Under the pieces are notes generated by a model. It was given only the letters and a program-made list of their open reading frames with translations, was not told the DNA's origin and ran no database searches. A program made the translations under genes and the position numbers. From Chania fonticola_B (GTDB taxonomy: Bacteria > Pseudomonadota > Gammaproteobacteria > Enterobacterales > Enterobacteriaceae): a stretch of DNA of 64,000 bases. This document shows positions 8,801-16,542 of the stretch, piece by piece (the stretch's first letter is position 1; each line of letters opens with the position of its first letter). Location: the NCBI RefSeq assembly GCF_048537545.1, contig NZ_CP183218.1, one strand, 5' to 3'.

Positions 8801-8904
8801 CAGCTAACAGCCAACTAAAGTTTACACCAATGGATGAACATCTGTTGGCGCTGCATCTGGATTTCTGGCGAAGAAACGGCTTATTACTCGGTAATAAGAA
8901 TTAG
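5854..8904 (+). CDS. Single-module A-T-R non-ribosomal peptide synthetase-like thioester reductase
   Basis: A 1016-residue enzyme with three domains. An adenylation domain covers about residues 20-500 (A3 SGTTGKPK near 163, A5 NGYGPTEST, A7 YQTGDFSL, A8 GRIDNQVKIRGHRIELEEIE, A10 PTGKTDK near 498). A carrier domain has Ppant site Ser557 in LGGSSL. An NAD(P)H-dependent reductase domain starts at GATGYLG, 640-646. By family logic it activates an acid, tethers it and releases it as an aldehyde or alcohol. The hand-read specificity code D-A-F-F-L-G-G-T-F is close to valine-type codes, and FDASLF keeps the Asp that binds amino groups. The usual Tyr-x3-Lys of the reductase is Tyr804-x3-Gln808. The start is GTG at 5854, 7 bases after GGAGAG. 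The DNA is far more AT-rich than both sides, suggesting transfer. No phosphopantetheinyl transferase, exporter or tailoring gene is adjacent. Confidence 0.92.
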   Translation: MDTKFNPSPELSSHQPTGFLQRFFMQVDNLPDKIAIITPEKMLTYHALAKQAEIIAQVLQSKGVTRETPVAILLSPGIEQIISQIGILIAHGSCVPLDPNMPEDRLNDMLNDLQIQWTIVTSREKHKNLHTTLLDFHDLTLNQQHINSTYDDISPEHRTHILFTSGTTGKPKAVEIEAKGILRLVVNTHYINFTTDDRIACIANPTFDASLFEIWGALLNGATTVIIPKEDVLNIQYFQQELIRQEITIMFITASLFNLVATTFPQAFRFFRYLLVGGEALNPHTLKLILDTDPPQHLLNGYGPTESTTFALTHDIQSDDLTSGSVPIGKPIDRTTAFILDDCLQPVVQGDIGHLYIGGDGLARGYWNRDALNKERFVNVSLPGYSTPVRLYQTGDFSLQRDDGVFMYYGRIDNQVKIRGHRIELEEIECQVIKSGQVKATSVILVKKENAEPFLAAFIVPLNPCSFKTDILDKNLHQYLPEYMLPRLFIVDTIPLTPTGKTDKQRLLMQLVESTVTIERPDMFNDTEYALLLIWRKVLNKAEIDLDDNFFQLGGSSLQAASLVIELGRQFTRHFSVQTLYDAPTLRKLANIISQKNVTHQQDEVAQWLQDAKLPDDIQALSGALQNWSILKDATVMLTGATGYLGAFFLRDLLAAPNIKQIICLIRASDEMTARLRIKQNLLQYGLWDPAFNQRITIITGDLSLPKLGLSDDLYHSLAVESDVIFHLGAHVNYIQPYQAHRAGNIEGTLNILRLATQSKPKPLHYVSTIAAYGPAGLFNKVSRIYENDDLKPFLEGLKYDSGYSQSQWIVEQFVWEAKNRGIPLSVYRPGFIIGDSINGRGNPKDFVSRLIRGCIAIGAYPILPHQRKEFIPVDYVSAALLTIAKDNNNLGQAYHLVPPNNAQSIDLDHFFELICKSGYQLQKLPYSEWITRLDADPGLYDNPLMPLLPMLSETVYQKQTRWEVYENMPAYDASNTQAALATANSQLKFTPMDEHLLALHLDFWRRNGLLLGNKN

Positions 8905-8955
8905 TGGTGGTTCTGCTGAAATAAACTTTATTCAGATAGCGGTGTTTCGATAGAA

Positions 8956-8985
8956 AACGCCGCTAACTTGAGTCTCTCAGTAGAA
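8956..8985. repeat. Hairpin after the A-T-R gene
   Basis: ATAGCGGTGTTT and AAAACGCCGCTA pair with one G-U around a short loop. No T run follows. Probably part of the transcript end of the synthetase gene. Confidence 0.45.
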
Positions 8986-9071
8986 GAGAGAAAAGAGCAA
9001 ATCCAACGGTATTTAATGAAGAGTAATAATCTGACTTTTAAATTCTCCCGCTAACAGCGTCTTGGATTAGG

Positions 9072-9872
9072 CTACTCTTCCCGCATGGCCTCATTTCCCC
9101 CTCCACCCGCCATAAACCGCTTTGGCGTGGTGCCGGTATACTGGCGGAAAAAGGCGATAAATGCGCTGTCGCTAGAGAAGGCCAACCGCTGTGCAACCGC
9201 GCTTACGGAAGGCAATTGCGCCAGTAACTCAATGGCGTGCATCAAACGCCATTGCTGGCACCACTGCTGATAGCTCAGCCCGGTTTCCCGCTGGAAGATT
9301 CGCGTTAACGTTTTAGGATGGAGATTGAACGCCTTGGCTAATACCATCAGCCCAGGGAGCTGATCGACGCCGTTTAAGCTATCAATCCAGGCCGCTATGC
9401 GCGGTTCGCTCGGCAGTATCAAGCTGGTATTTTCCTGCTCCGCCACCCTCAGTTCATTGCGCAAGACTCGCAACAGATCTTCCGCCTGGGGATGCTGCTG
9501 CGCGTAGTCAAACGGCCAATGTGCGATGCGTTCTATCACCGCGGCCAGTAACGGATTGGCGGCTAACACCGCACTGTGCGGCATTGCCAGCATCGCGGCA
9601 TCCGCAAAATAGAGCGAACGGTAAGCCACCTGCCCGCGCAGTTGCACGCGATGCCTCACGCCGCTCGGTATCCAGATAATGCGCGTTGGCGGCAGGATCA
9701 GCCAGCGTTCGGCTAACGTCACCGTCATACAACCACGTGGAGCATAGAGGATCTGGGCCCGTTGATGCTGATGTACGCCAGAATCATGTTCCGCCAGTTC
9801 GGCACTAATTCCCACCACCGGAGCGAAGTAACTATCCGGATCAAAAACCTGATGTTGCAGGATCAGTGCCAT
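9072..9872 (-). CDS. AraC-family transcriptional regulator (NimR-like)
   Basis: A 266-residue regulator. The N-terminal half has a cupin-like sensing domain (HQHQRAQILYAPRG, IPSGVRHRV). The C-terminal third has two helix-turn-helix motifs (LAKAFNLHPKTLTRIFQRETG and AVAQRLAFSSDSAFIAFFR). This layout is that of the NimR/YeaM group, whose members often control a neighbouring efflux gene. It is divergent from an MFS drug-efflux gene with 94 bases between the starts, so it most likely regulates that gene and itself. An inverted repeat GATTGT-N6-ACAATC in the shared region is a plausible operator. The inducing compound is unknown. Confidence 0.88.
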   Translation of the reverse strand: MALILQHQVFDPDSYFAPVVGISAELAEHDSGVHQHQRAQILYAPRGCMTVTLAERWLILPPTRIIWIPSGVRHRVQLRGQVAYRSLYFADAAMLAMPHSAVLAANPLLAAVIERIAHWPFDYAQQHPQAEDLLRVLRNELRVAEQENTSLILPSEPRIAAWIDSLNGVDQLPGLMVLAKAFNLHPKTLTRIFQRETGLSYQQWCQQWRLMHAIELLAQLPSVSAVAQRLAFSSDSAFIAFFRQYTGTTPKRFMAGGGGNEAMREE

Positions 9873-9907
9873 GCCGCAGTCCCATTTTCATTGTTTTTTG
9901 TCCTGAT

Positions 9908-9925
9908 GATTGTAATCGAACAATC
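9908..9925. promoter_or_regulatory. Possible operator between the AraC regulator and the MFS gene
   Basis: GATTGT at 9908-9913 and ACAATC at 9920-9925 form a symmetrical 6-N6-6 site. A -10-like TATACT at 9936-9941 lies downstream, toward the efflux gene. The regulator's true site is not known, so this is an inference from symmetry and place. Confidence 0.45.
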
Positions 9926-9966
9926 GCCATCTCCCTATACTGCTGTCACTTATTTGGGAGAATGCT

Positions 9967-11103
9967 ATGTCCGTCAAAAATCTGCCTCTGCCACTGATCA
10001 TCGTGATGATCATGGCACCACAAATCCTGGAAACGCTCTATAGCCCGGCGTTAACCGCTATCCGCTTTGATTACCATATCGATGCCACGCAGGCCGGCCA
10101 CACGCTGTCGGTCTATTTTTTCGCCTTCGCTTTCGGCGTGGCGTTTTGGGGAACGATCAGCGACAAATATGGCCGTAGAGCCGCCATGCTCGCCGGTTTG
10201 CTGCTGTATACGGCAGGAGCCTTGCTGGCGTTGCTGAGCAGTTCTTTCACGTTGCTCATCGTCTCGCGCGCCGTTATCGCCTTTGGTGCCGCCGTTGGTT
10301 CTGTGGTGACGCAGACCATGCTGCGCGATGTCTATCAGGGGCAGGCATTAGGCAAGATGTTTGCGATAATTGGTATGGCATTGTCGATAAGCCCGGTGTT
10401 GGGGATGTTTAGCGGCGGAATGCTGGTGTTTTGGGGCGGTCGCATAGCCATTTTCTCCGCGCAAGCAGGATTGGCGCTGTTGTTGCTGATCTGGTGCTGG
10501 CGAGCGTTGCCAGAAACCCGTCAGCAAACCACCGGTATCGCTTTACTCCCCTGTTTGCAGGAGATGCTGCGCGATAGGCAAATCTGGTGCTCGGCGTTGC
10601 TGGTTGCCAGTTTTAACATCATGGCGTTCAGCTACTTCAGTCTGGCCCCGTTTATTTTTGAGACCTTGGGGCTGACCAGCGAGCAGTTTGGTTATTCGGG
10701 GATTGTTTTGGCCTTTGGCAGCCTGTGCGGCGCAGCGGCAAACAGCTACCTTCTGCAAAAAGGATTATGCGCTTACCGGCAGATCCAAATGGCCAGTCTG
10801 TTAGCCCTATTGGCCGCCGTGGGTGCGTGGTATTGGCAGGCAAGTCTGATGATCCTGCTGCCCTGCATGGCGGTGACCGTTGCTTTTGGCTTGGCCATTC
10901 CCAATATTCTCAGCCAGGCGCTGAAGCATTACCGCAACCGGCTGGGTGCTGCCGGAGCGGTATTGGGATTACTCTATTATCTGCTGATCGCTGGCGGCCT
11001 GGCACTGGCCGCCATGGGCCAGCACCTGCCGTTAACGCTGCTGGGATGTAGCCTGTTAAGCCTCGCCTGTTCAGCAAGGCTTAAAGGTTACGCAGAGAGC
11101 TGA
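9967..11103 (+). CDS. MFS drug efflux transporter, Bcr/CflA-type
   Basis: A 378-residue inner-membrane protein with about 12 membrane segments. The MFS signature between segments 2 and 3 reads WGTISDKYGRRAAML, and the motif-C-like SPVLGMFSGG occurs in segment 5, typical of drug:H+ antiporters. It is somewhat short for the family (about 400 residues). It has a good ribosome binding site (TTGGGAG). It is divergent from an AraC regulator and its 3' end overlaps the convergent hrpA gene by 16 bases. The substrate cannot be deduced; export of a small toxic compound is likely. Confidence 0.88.
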   Translation: MSVKNLPLPLIIVMIMAPQILETLYSPALTAIRFDYHIDATQAGHTLSVYFFAFAFGVAFWGTISDKYGRRAAMLAGLLLYTAGALLALLSSSFTLLIVSRAVIAFGAAVGSVVTQTMLRDVYQGQALGKMFAIIGMALSISPVLGMFSGGMLVFWGGRIAIFSAQAGLALLLLIWCWRALPETRQQTTGIALLPCLQEMLRDRQIWCSALLVASFNIMAFSYFSLAPFIFETLGLTSEQFGYSGIVLAFGSLCGAAANSYLLQKGLCAYRQIQMASLLALLAAVGAWYWQASLMILLPCMAVTVAFGLAIPNILSQALKHYRNRLGAAGAVLGLLYYLLIAGGLALAAMGQHLPLTLLGCSLLSLACSARLKGYAES

Positions 11104-14100
11104 TCGATGGTCTGCAAGATACGCTTCTCAGAAATCGGGTAAGGCGTACCCAACTGCTGAGCGAATAGGCTAACGCGCAGCTCCTCAATCATCCAGCGTA
11201 CCGCCTTCACCTCTTCATCCTGCTGGCGTTTTGGCGGCAGCTTGTTCAGCCACTGCTGCCACGCCTGTTGGACCTGCTCCACCCGGATCATCTGAGCGCG
11301 ATCGCGGTGCGGATCGATCGCCAGCTTCTCCAGGCGGCGCTCAATCGCTTGCAGATAACGCAAGGTGTCCGGCAGGCGGTTCCAACCGTTATTGGTGACA
11401 AAGCCACGGTAAACCAGGCCATTAAGCTGGGCCTTGATATCGGACAGTGCCAACGCCAACGAGATATCAACGCGCCCTTTCAGGCGCTTGTTGATGTTGA
11501 AGACCGTCGTCAGGATCTGTTCCACCTGTTTGGCCACGCCCACCACGGTTTCGTTCAGCTCGGCCCGCACCAACTCTTGCAGCCGGGCAAAGTTCTCTTC
11601 CGCCCACACCGGCCCACCGTGTTCGGCAATCAGCTTGTCGATGCCGCAGGAGATACAGTCGTCGATCAGATCCAGCACTTTGCCATACGGGTTGAAATAC
11701 AGCCCAAGCTTGGCCTTGTTCGGCAACTTCTCATGCAGATATTTGATCGGCGACGGGATGTTCAACAGCAACAAACGGCGCGTACCTTGCCACATGGCCT
11801 GCTGCTGCTCCTGTTCGCTATCAAACAGACGGATGGCTACGCTATCTTTTTCGTCCACCAGCGCCGGATAGGCCTTGACCGAGTAACCACCACGCTTCTG
11901 CTCATAAAACTCAGGCAGTTTGCCAAAGCTCCAGATATGCAGATTGCTCTGCTCCAGGCCATCATCAGCCACGGCCGACAGCGTCTCTTGTACCTTGTCT
12001 TTGAGCTGGACCCTTAGCGCGGCCAGATCTTTGCCTTCGCGCAGGGTTTTGTGTTTCTCACCCACCACGCGGAAGGTCATTTTCAGATGATCGGGCACCT
12101 GATCCCACTGCCAATCCTCACGTGACACTGTCACACCTGTCATGCGGCGTAGCTCGCGTTCCAACGAATCCAGCAGCGGCATCTCCAATGGCGTTGCCCG
12201 GCCAAGGAAAGCTTCAGCGTAGTTCGGCGCTGGCACAAAATTGCGCCGTACCGGCTTGGGTAAGGATTTGATCAGTGCGATCACGAGTTCACGGCGGATA
12301 CCGGGGATTTGCCACTCAAAACCGGCCTCTTCCACCTGATTGAGGATCGGTAACGGGATGTGCACGGTAACGCCATCGGCGTCAGTACCCGGCTCAAACT
12401 GGTAGGTCAGGCGCAACTTGAGGTTGCCCTGATACCAGTAGTTCGGATAATCCAGCGCGCTAACCTTATTGGCTCCATCCTTGATCAACATCTCTTTTTC
12501 AAAGTTGAGCAGCTCAGGGTTCTGCTTCCCGGCGGCTTTCCACCACTGGTCAAAATGACGCCCGGACACCACATCGCTCGGAATGCGCTGATCGTAGAAA
12601 CTGAACAGCGTTTCGTCATCCACCAGAATGTCGCGGCGGCGCGATTTGTGTTCCAGCTCTTCCACTTCGGCACGCAGCTTCAGGTTGGCGGCGAAGAACG
12701 GGTGCCGCGTTTGCCAGTCACCTTCCACCAGCGCATGGCGGATAAACAGTTCACGGCACAGCAGCGGATCGATGGTGCTGTAATTTACCGGGCGAGCTGC
12801 GACGATCGGCAGACCAAACAGCGTGACCTTTTCACTGGCCATCACCGCGCCCTGGGATTTGGACCAGTGCGGTTCGCTGTAATGATGCTTGACCAGGTGC
12901 TGAGCCATCGGCTCAATCCATTCTGGCTCGATACGCGCGGCAATACGGCCCCACAGGCGGCTGGTTTCCACCAGTTCTGCCACCATCGTCCACTTAGGCG
13001 GCTTCTTGAACAGCCCGGAGCCCGGGAAGATGGAGAAACGGGCGTTGCGCGCACCGGTAAACTCTTGCTTATCCGCATCCTTCTGGCCAATGTGCGAAAG
13101 CAGGCCGCTCAGCAGCGCGGTATGTACGCTGCGGTAGTCCGAAGGCACGCTGTTGACCGGCAAGCCTAACTCTTTCACCACCTGGCGCAATTGGGTGTAG
13201 ATATCCTGCCATTCACGCACCCGCAGATAGTTAAGGAAATCGTTGCGGCACAGGCGGCGGAACTGGCTGGAAGAGTTTTCCTTCTGTTGTTCCTTGAGAT
13301 AATCCCACAGGTTGACGAACGCCATAAAATCGGAGTCTTTGTCGGCGAAGCGGCGGTGTTTTTCATCGGAGGCCTGTTGCTTATCCATCGGCCGCTCGCG
13401 CGGATCCTGGATCGACAACGCCGAGGTGATGATCATCATCTCGCGCACGCTACCACTCTTCTGGGCTTCCAGCACCATTCGCGCCAAACGTGGATCGATC
13501 GGCAACTGCGCCAACTGACGGCCCTGTGGGGTCAGTTGATAGTGGCCGTTTTCCGCAGTTTTGATCGCCCCCAACTCTTCCAACAGACGCACGCCGTCCT
13601 GGATATTGCGATTATCCGGCGCTTCGACAAACGGGAAGGCGGCAATATCACCCAATCCCAGCGAGGTCATCTGCAATATGACCGAGGCCAGGTTAGTTCG
13701 CAGAATTTCCGGATCGGTAAACGCCGGGCGCGACAGGAAATCCTGCTCCGAGAACAGGCGGATACAGATACCGTCCGAAACACGCCCACAGCGGCCCTTA
13801 CGCTGGTTGGCAGAAGCCTGCGAAACCGGCTCGATCGGCAAACGCTGCACTTTGGTACGGAAGCTGTAGCGGCTGATGCGCGCCGTACCTGGGTCGATAA
13901 CGTACTTGATGCCCGGCACGGTCAGCGAGGTTTCTGCCACGTTGGTCGCCAGCACGATGCGGCGGCCATGGTGCGACTGGAACACCCGATTCTGTTCACT
14001 GTTGGACAGGCGGGCATACAGCGGCAGCACCTCGGTATGCGGCAGGTTGAGCTTGGTCAGCGCATCGGCGGTGTCACGGATTTCACGTTCACCGCTCATA

Positions 14101-14975
14101 AAGATCAGGATATCACCAGGTCCTTCACGCCCCAATTCGTCCACTGCGTCGAAGATAGCCTGAAGCTGATCGCGTTCAGTATCGTCGGCGTCGTCCACCA
14201 CTGGCCGGTAACGTACCTCGACCGGATAGGTACGGCCAGAAACCTCAATGATCGGCGCATTGTTGAAGTGGCGAGAAAAGCGCTGCGGATCGATGGTGGC
14301 CGAGGTAATGATCACCTTCAAATCCGGGCGTTTTGGCAACAGCTCCCGGAGGTAACCCAAGATGAAATCGATGTTCAGGCTGCGCTCGTGCGCCTCATCG
14401 ATGATCAGGGTATCGTACTGCATCAGCAGGCGATCCTGCTGGATTTCGGCCAGCAAGATCCCGTCGGTCATCAGTTTGACCAGGGTATTTTCACCCACCT
14501 GATCGTTGAAGCGCACCTTGTAACCGACGCTGCCACCCAGCGGGGTTTCCAGCTCATCGGCAATGCGGTTGGCAACGGTGCGTGCAGCCAGGCGGCGCGG
14601 TTGCGTGTGGCCAATCAGGCCTTTGACGCCGCGCCCTAACTCCAGGCAGATTTTCGGTAGCTGTGTAGTCTTCCCTGAGCCGGTTTCACCCGCCACGATC
14701 ACCACTTGATGATCGCGGATGGCGGCAAGAATGTCCTGCTTCTTCTGGCTGACAGGCAGGCTTTCCGGGTAAGTGATTTTCGGGCACGAGGCCGCGCGGG
14801 AGCGCACCTTCAGCATGGCTTGCTCGATATCACCCGCTATTTCTGCGGCAACCGCCTGTTGAGCTTCGGGGCTTTTGACTTTGCGCGCACCTTGCAACCG
14901 GCGTTGCAGGTGCTGCTGATCACGGAGCATCAAGTCTCCCAGTTGGGATGACAATGCCGCGAGCGTAGATTTCAC
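11088..14975 (-). CDS. hrpA: ATP-dependent RNA helicase HrpA
   Basis: A 1295-residue DEAH-box helicase, near-identical in layout to E. coli HrpA (1300 residues). Walker A is GETGSGKT at residues 96-103 and the DEAH box is at 193-196. Further motifs are TSATID and QRKGRCGR. The long C-terminal region with an OB-fold and the HrpA-specific domain is complete. HrpA works in the cytoplasm; in E. coli it rescues stalled ribosomes and takes part in processing fimbrial mRNA. The very high similarity throughout leaves little doubt. It reads away from azoR, as in E. coli, and overlaps the convergent MFS gene by 16 bases. Confidence 0.98.
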   Translation of the reverse strand: MKSTLAALSSQLGDLMLRDQQHLQRRLQGARKVKSPEAQQAVAAEIAGDIEQAMLKVRSRAASCPKITYPESLPVSQKKQDILAAIRDHQVVIVAGETGSGKTTQLPKICLELGRGVKGLIGHTQPRRLAARTVANRIADELETPLGGSVGYKVRFNDQVGENTLVKLMTDGILLAEIQQDRLLMQYDTLIIDEAHERSLNIDFILGYLRELLPKRPDLKVIITSATIDPQRFSRHFNNAPIIEVSGRTYPVEVRYRPVVDDADDTERDQLQAIFDAVDELGREGPGDILIFMSGEREIRDTADALTKLNLPHTEVLPLYARLSNSEQNRVFQSHHGRRIVLATNVAETSLTVPGIKYVIDPGTARISRYSFRTKVQRLPIEPVSQASANQRKGRCGRVSDGICIRLFSEQDFLSRPAFTDPEILRTNLASVILQMTSLGLGDIAAFPFVEAPDNRNIQDGVRLLEELGAIKTAENGHYQLTPQGRQLAQLPIDPRLARMVLEAQKSGSVREMMIITSALSIQDPRERPMDKQQASDEKHRRFADKDSDFMAFVNLWDYLKEQQKENSSSQFRRLCRNDFLNYLRVREWQDIYTQLRQVVKELGLPVNSVPSDYRSVHTALLSGLLSHIGQKDADKQEFTGARNARFSIFPGSGLFKKPPKWTMVAELVETSRLWGRIAARIEPEWIEPMAQHLVKHHYSEPHWSKSQGAVMASEKVTLFGLPIVAARPVNYSTIDPLLCRELFIRHALVEGDWQTRHPFFAANLKLRAEVEELEHKSRRRDILVDDETLFSFYDQRIPSDVVSGRHFDQWWKAAGKQNPELLNFEKEMLIKDGANKVSALDYPNYWYQGNLKLRLTYQFEPGTDADGVTVHIPLPILNQVEEAGFEWQIPGIRRELVIALIKSLPKPVRRNFVPAPNYAEAFLGRATPLEMPLLDSLERELRRMTGVTVSREDWQWDQVPDHLKMTFRVVGEKHKTLREGKDLAALRVQLKDKVQETLSAVADDGLEQSNLHIWSFGKLPEFYEQKRGGYSVKAYPALVDEKDSVAIRLFDSEQEQQQAMWQGTRRLLLLNIPSPIKYLHEKLPNKAKLGLYFNPYGKVLDLIDDCISCGIDKLIAEHGGPVWAEENFARLQELVRAELNETVVGVAKQVEQILTTVFNINKRLKGRVDISLALALSDIKAQLNGLVYRGFVTNNGWNRLPDTLRYLQAIERRLEKLAIDPHRDRAQMIRVEQVQQAWQQWLNKLPPKRQQDEEVKAVRWMIEELRVSLFAQQLGTPYPISEKRILQTIDQLSA

Positions 14976-15288
14976 GTTCGGTGTTCCTTGTTTCTTCGCA
15001 ACTACTGCTTAACGTCAGGGACTAGGTTTGATGTTATAGCTGACGTGTCGGTGCCAATAACTGCGTTTATTAAATTAGGTTTATCGATTTTTTGACTTAG
15101 CGCAGCAGGATACCACAATGGCATTTCTCCCCATAATCCATCCATTTAACCTGGGTTTTCTTGTTCAATAAAATCGAACGTAGATCTCGAAATATTCCGC
15201 TATCCCTGTTGGAACAATATGAATAGAGTGTACCTCATGCAACGGGCGACCAGCCCTGATGTCACAGTCAACACGAAAGGAATTATCG

Positions 15289-15894
15289 ATGAGCAACGTA
15301 TTGGTTCTAAAATCCAGCATCCTGGCAACTTATTCTCAGTCTAACCAATTGGCTGATTTCTTCGTTGAGCAGTGGGCCAATGCTCACAGCAACGATACCA
15401 TCACCGTGCGTGACCTGGCTGCACAGCCAATCCCGGTGCTGGATGGCGAACTGGTTGGCGCAATGCGTCCTTCAGATGCCCCGCTGACTCCACGCCAGAA
15501 AGAAGCTCTGGCCCTGTCAGACGAACTGATTGCCGAGCTGCAAGCCAACGATACTATCGTTATCGCCGCTCCGATGTACAACTTCAACATCCCAACTCAG
15601 TTGAAGAATTATTTTGACCTGATTGCCCGTGCCGGCGTGACCTTCCGTTACACCGAGAACGGCCCGGAAGGCCTGGTAAAAAACAAACGTGCCATCATTC
15701 TGACCAGCCGTGGCGGCATCCATAAAGGCACCCCAACCGACCTGGTAGAACCTTACCTGCGTCTGTTCCTGGGCTTTATCGGTATTACCGAGGTTGAGTT
15801 CGTCTTTGCCGAAGGGATTGCCTACGGTCCAGACGTTGCGACCAAAGCCCAGGCCGATGCCAAAGCGTTACTGGCCGAAGTGATCGCCGCTTAA
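15289..15894 (+). CDS. azoR: FMN-dependent NADH:azoreductase/quinone reductase AzoR
   Basis: A 201-residue flavodoxin-fold enzyme, the same length as E. coli AzoR. It reduces quinones and azo compounds by two-electron transfer and protects against thiol stress from electrophilic quinones. FMN-binding features include SSIL-TYSQS near the N-terminus, the APMYNFNIPTQLKNYFDLI segment and the LTSRGG loop. The start at 15289 follows AAAGGA and gives the canonical MSNVLVLKSSIL; the frame opens 30 bases earlier without support. It is monocistronic, divergent from hrpA with about 310 bases between, and ends at a strong terminator shared with ydbL. Confidence 0.96.
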   Translation: MSNVLVLKSSILATYSQSNQLADFFVEQWANAHSNDTITVRDLAAQPIPVLDGELVGAMRPSDAPLTPRQKEALALSDELIAELQANDTIVIAAPMYNFNIPTQLKNYFDLIARAGVTFRYTENGPEGLVKNKRAIILTSRGGIHKGTPTDLVEPYLRLFLGFIGITEVEFVFAEGIAYGPDVATKAQADAKALLAEVIAA

Positions 15895-15989
15895 TTAGCG
15901 ATGCCAGGGCGCAGAGATTGCGCTCTGGTAAGTCACACACCTGCAAAATCCGTTTTACCCTCATAACAATAAGTCGTTTAAATTCCGTT

Positions 15990-16014
15990 GCGCGCCTAGA
16001 GGCGCGCTTTTTTT
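15990..16014. terminator. Bidirectional terminator between azoR and ydbL
   Basis: GCGCGCC (15990-15996) pairs with GGCGCGC (16001-16007) around TAGA, followed by seven T in the azoR direction. The stem also lies just beyond the ydbL stop, so it may work for both. Confidence 0.88.
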
Positions 16015-16336
16015 ATTTCTGCAACCACTGGCCGTTAATGCCACGGACATATTCCCCTGCTGGCGCTCGTGTCACCAGCTTCTGCCCGGCCATCCGCGCA
16101 ACTTCATCGATGGCGATATGATTGCTGGCGGCCACCTGCTGATATTTCTCGGCGCGTCCGGCATTGATTTTTTTCACCAACGCCTGAGTCTCCGCGTCCT
16201 GCTTCACCGGAGCGATATAACCACTGAGCGTTTCACCAACCCGCCCCTGCTGTTTGGCTTCATCCAGCGTCAACGCCTGAGCCATCCCACTGAATAACCA
16301 ACCGGCGGCAATCAACCACAGATAACGTTTTTTCAT
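16013..16336 (-). CDS. ydbL: YdbL, periplasmic DUF1318 partner of YdbH-YnbE
   Basis: A 107-residue exported protein with a signal peptide (MKKRYLWLIAAGWLFSGMAQA) and a DUF1318 domain (EAKQQGRVGETLSGYIAPV, GRAEKYQQVA, WLQK end). In E. coli ydbL follows ydbH and ynbE, and its product is reported to modulate the YdbH-YnbE bridge, acting like a chaperone that limits YnbE multimers. Here the order and 8-base spacing after ynbE are the same, so the three are clearly one operon. Confidence 0.93.
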   Translation of the reverse strand: MKKRYLWLIAAGWLFSGMAQALTLDEAKQQGRVGETLSGYIAPVKQDAETQALVKKINAGRAEKYQQVAASNHIAIDEVARMAGQKLVTRAPAGEYVRGINGQWLQK

Positions 16337-16344
16337 GCTGGCTC

Positions 16345-16542
16345 CTAGAACAGACCGCTTTGGTCTTTCAGCAGGTTCTCAACGTCCTTATCCACTTTGA
16401 TACGGATCTCATGTTCAATTTTGACGTTCATATTGATGGTGATGGGATCTTTAGGCGTCGCCACCTCAATGCGCGGTACGCAACCGCTCAGCAAGGATGC
16501 GCCCAACACGGCGGCCAGCAATGGCCCTGTCGCGTTCTTCAT
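16345..16542 (-). CDS. ynbE: Outer-membrane lipoprotein YnbE
   Basis: A 65-residue lipoprotein with lipobox LLSGC (acylated Cys at residue 21) followed by a short beta-rich domain (ITINMNVKIEHEIRIKVD). YnbE multimers are thought to extend the beta-groove of YdbH to the outer membrane, forming a bridge for glycerophospholipids. Its ATG overlaps the ydbH stop by 4 bases, which indicates translational coupling. Confidence 0.93.
   Translation of the reverse strand: MKNATGPLLAAVLGASLLSGCVPRIEVATPKDPITINMNVKIEHEIRIKVDKDVENLLKDQSGLF

Noticed and set aside
13191..14639. A 482-codon open frame on the plus strand opposite hrpA
   Set aside because: It is the antisense of a highly conserved helicase domain; high GC at third codon positions keeps the opposite frame open. 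No ribosome binding site and no family features. Similar shadows lie opposite tyrR (34334-35425), rnb and nifJ.
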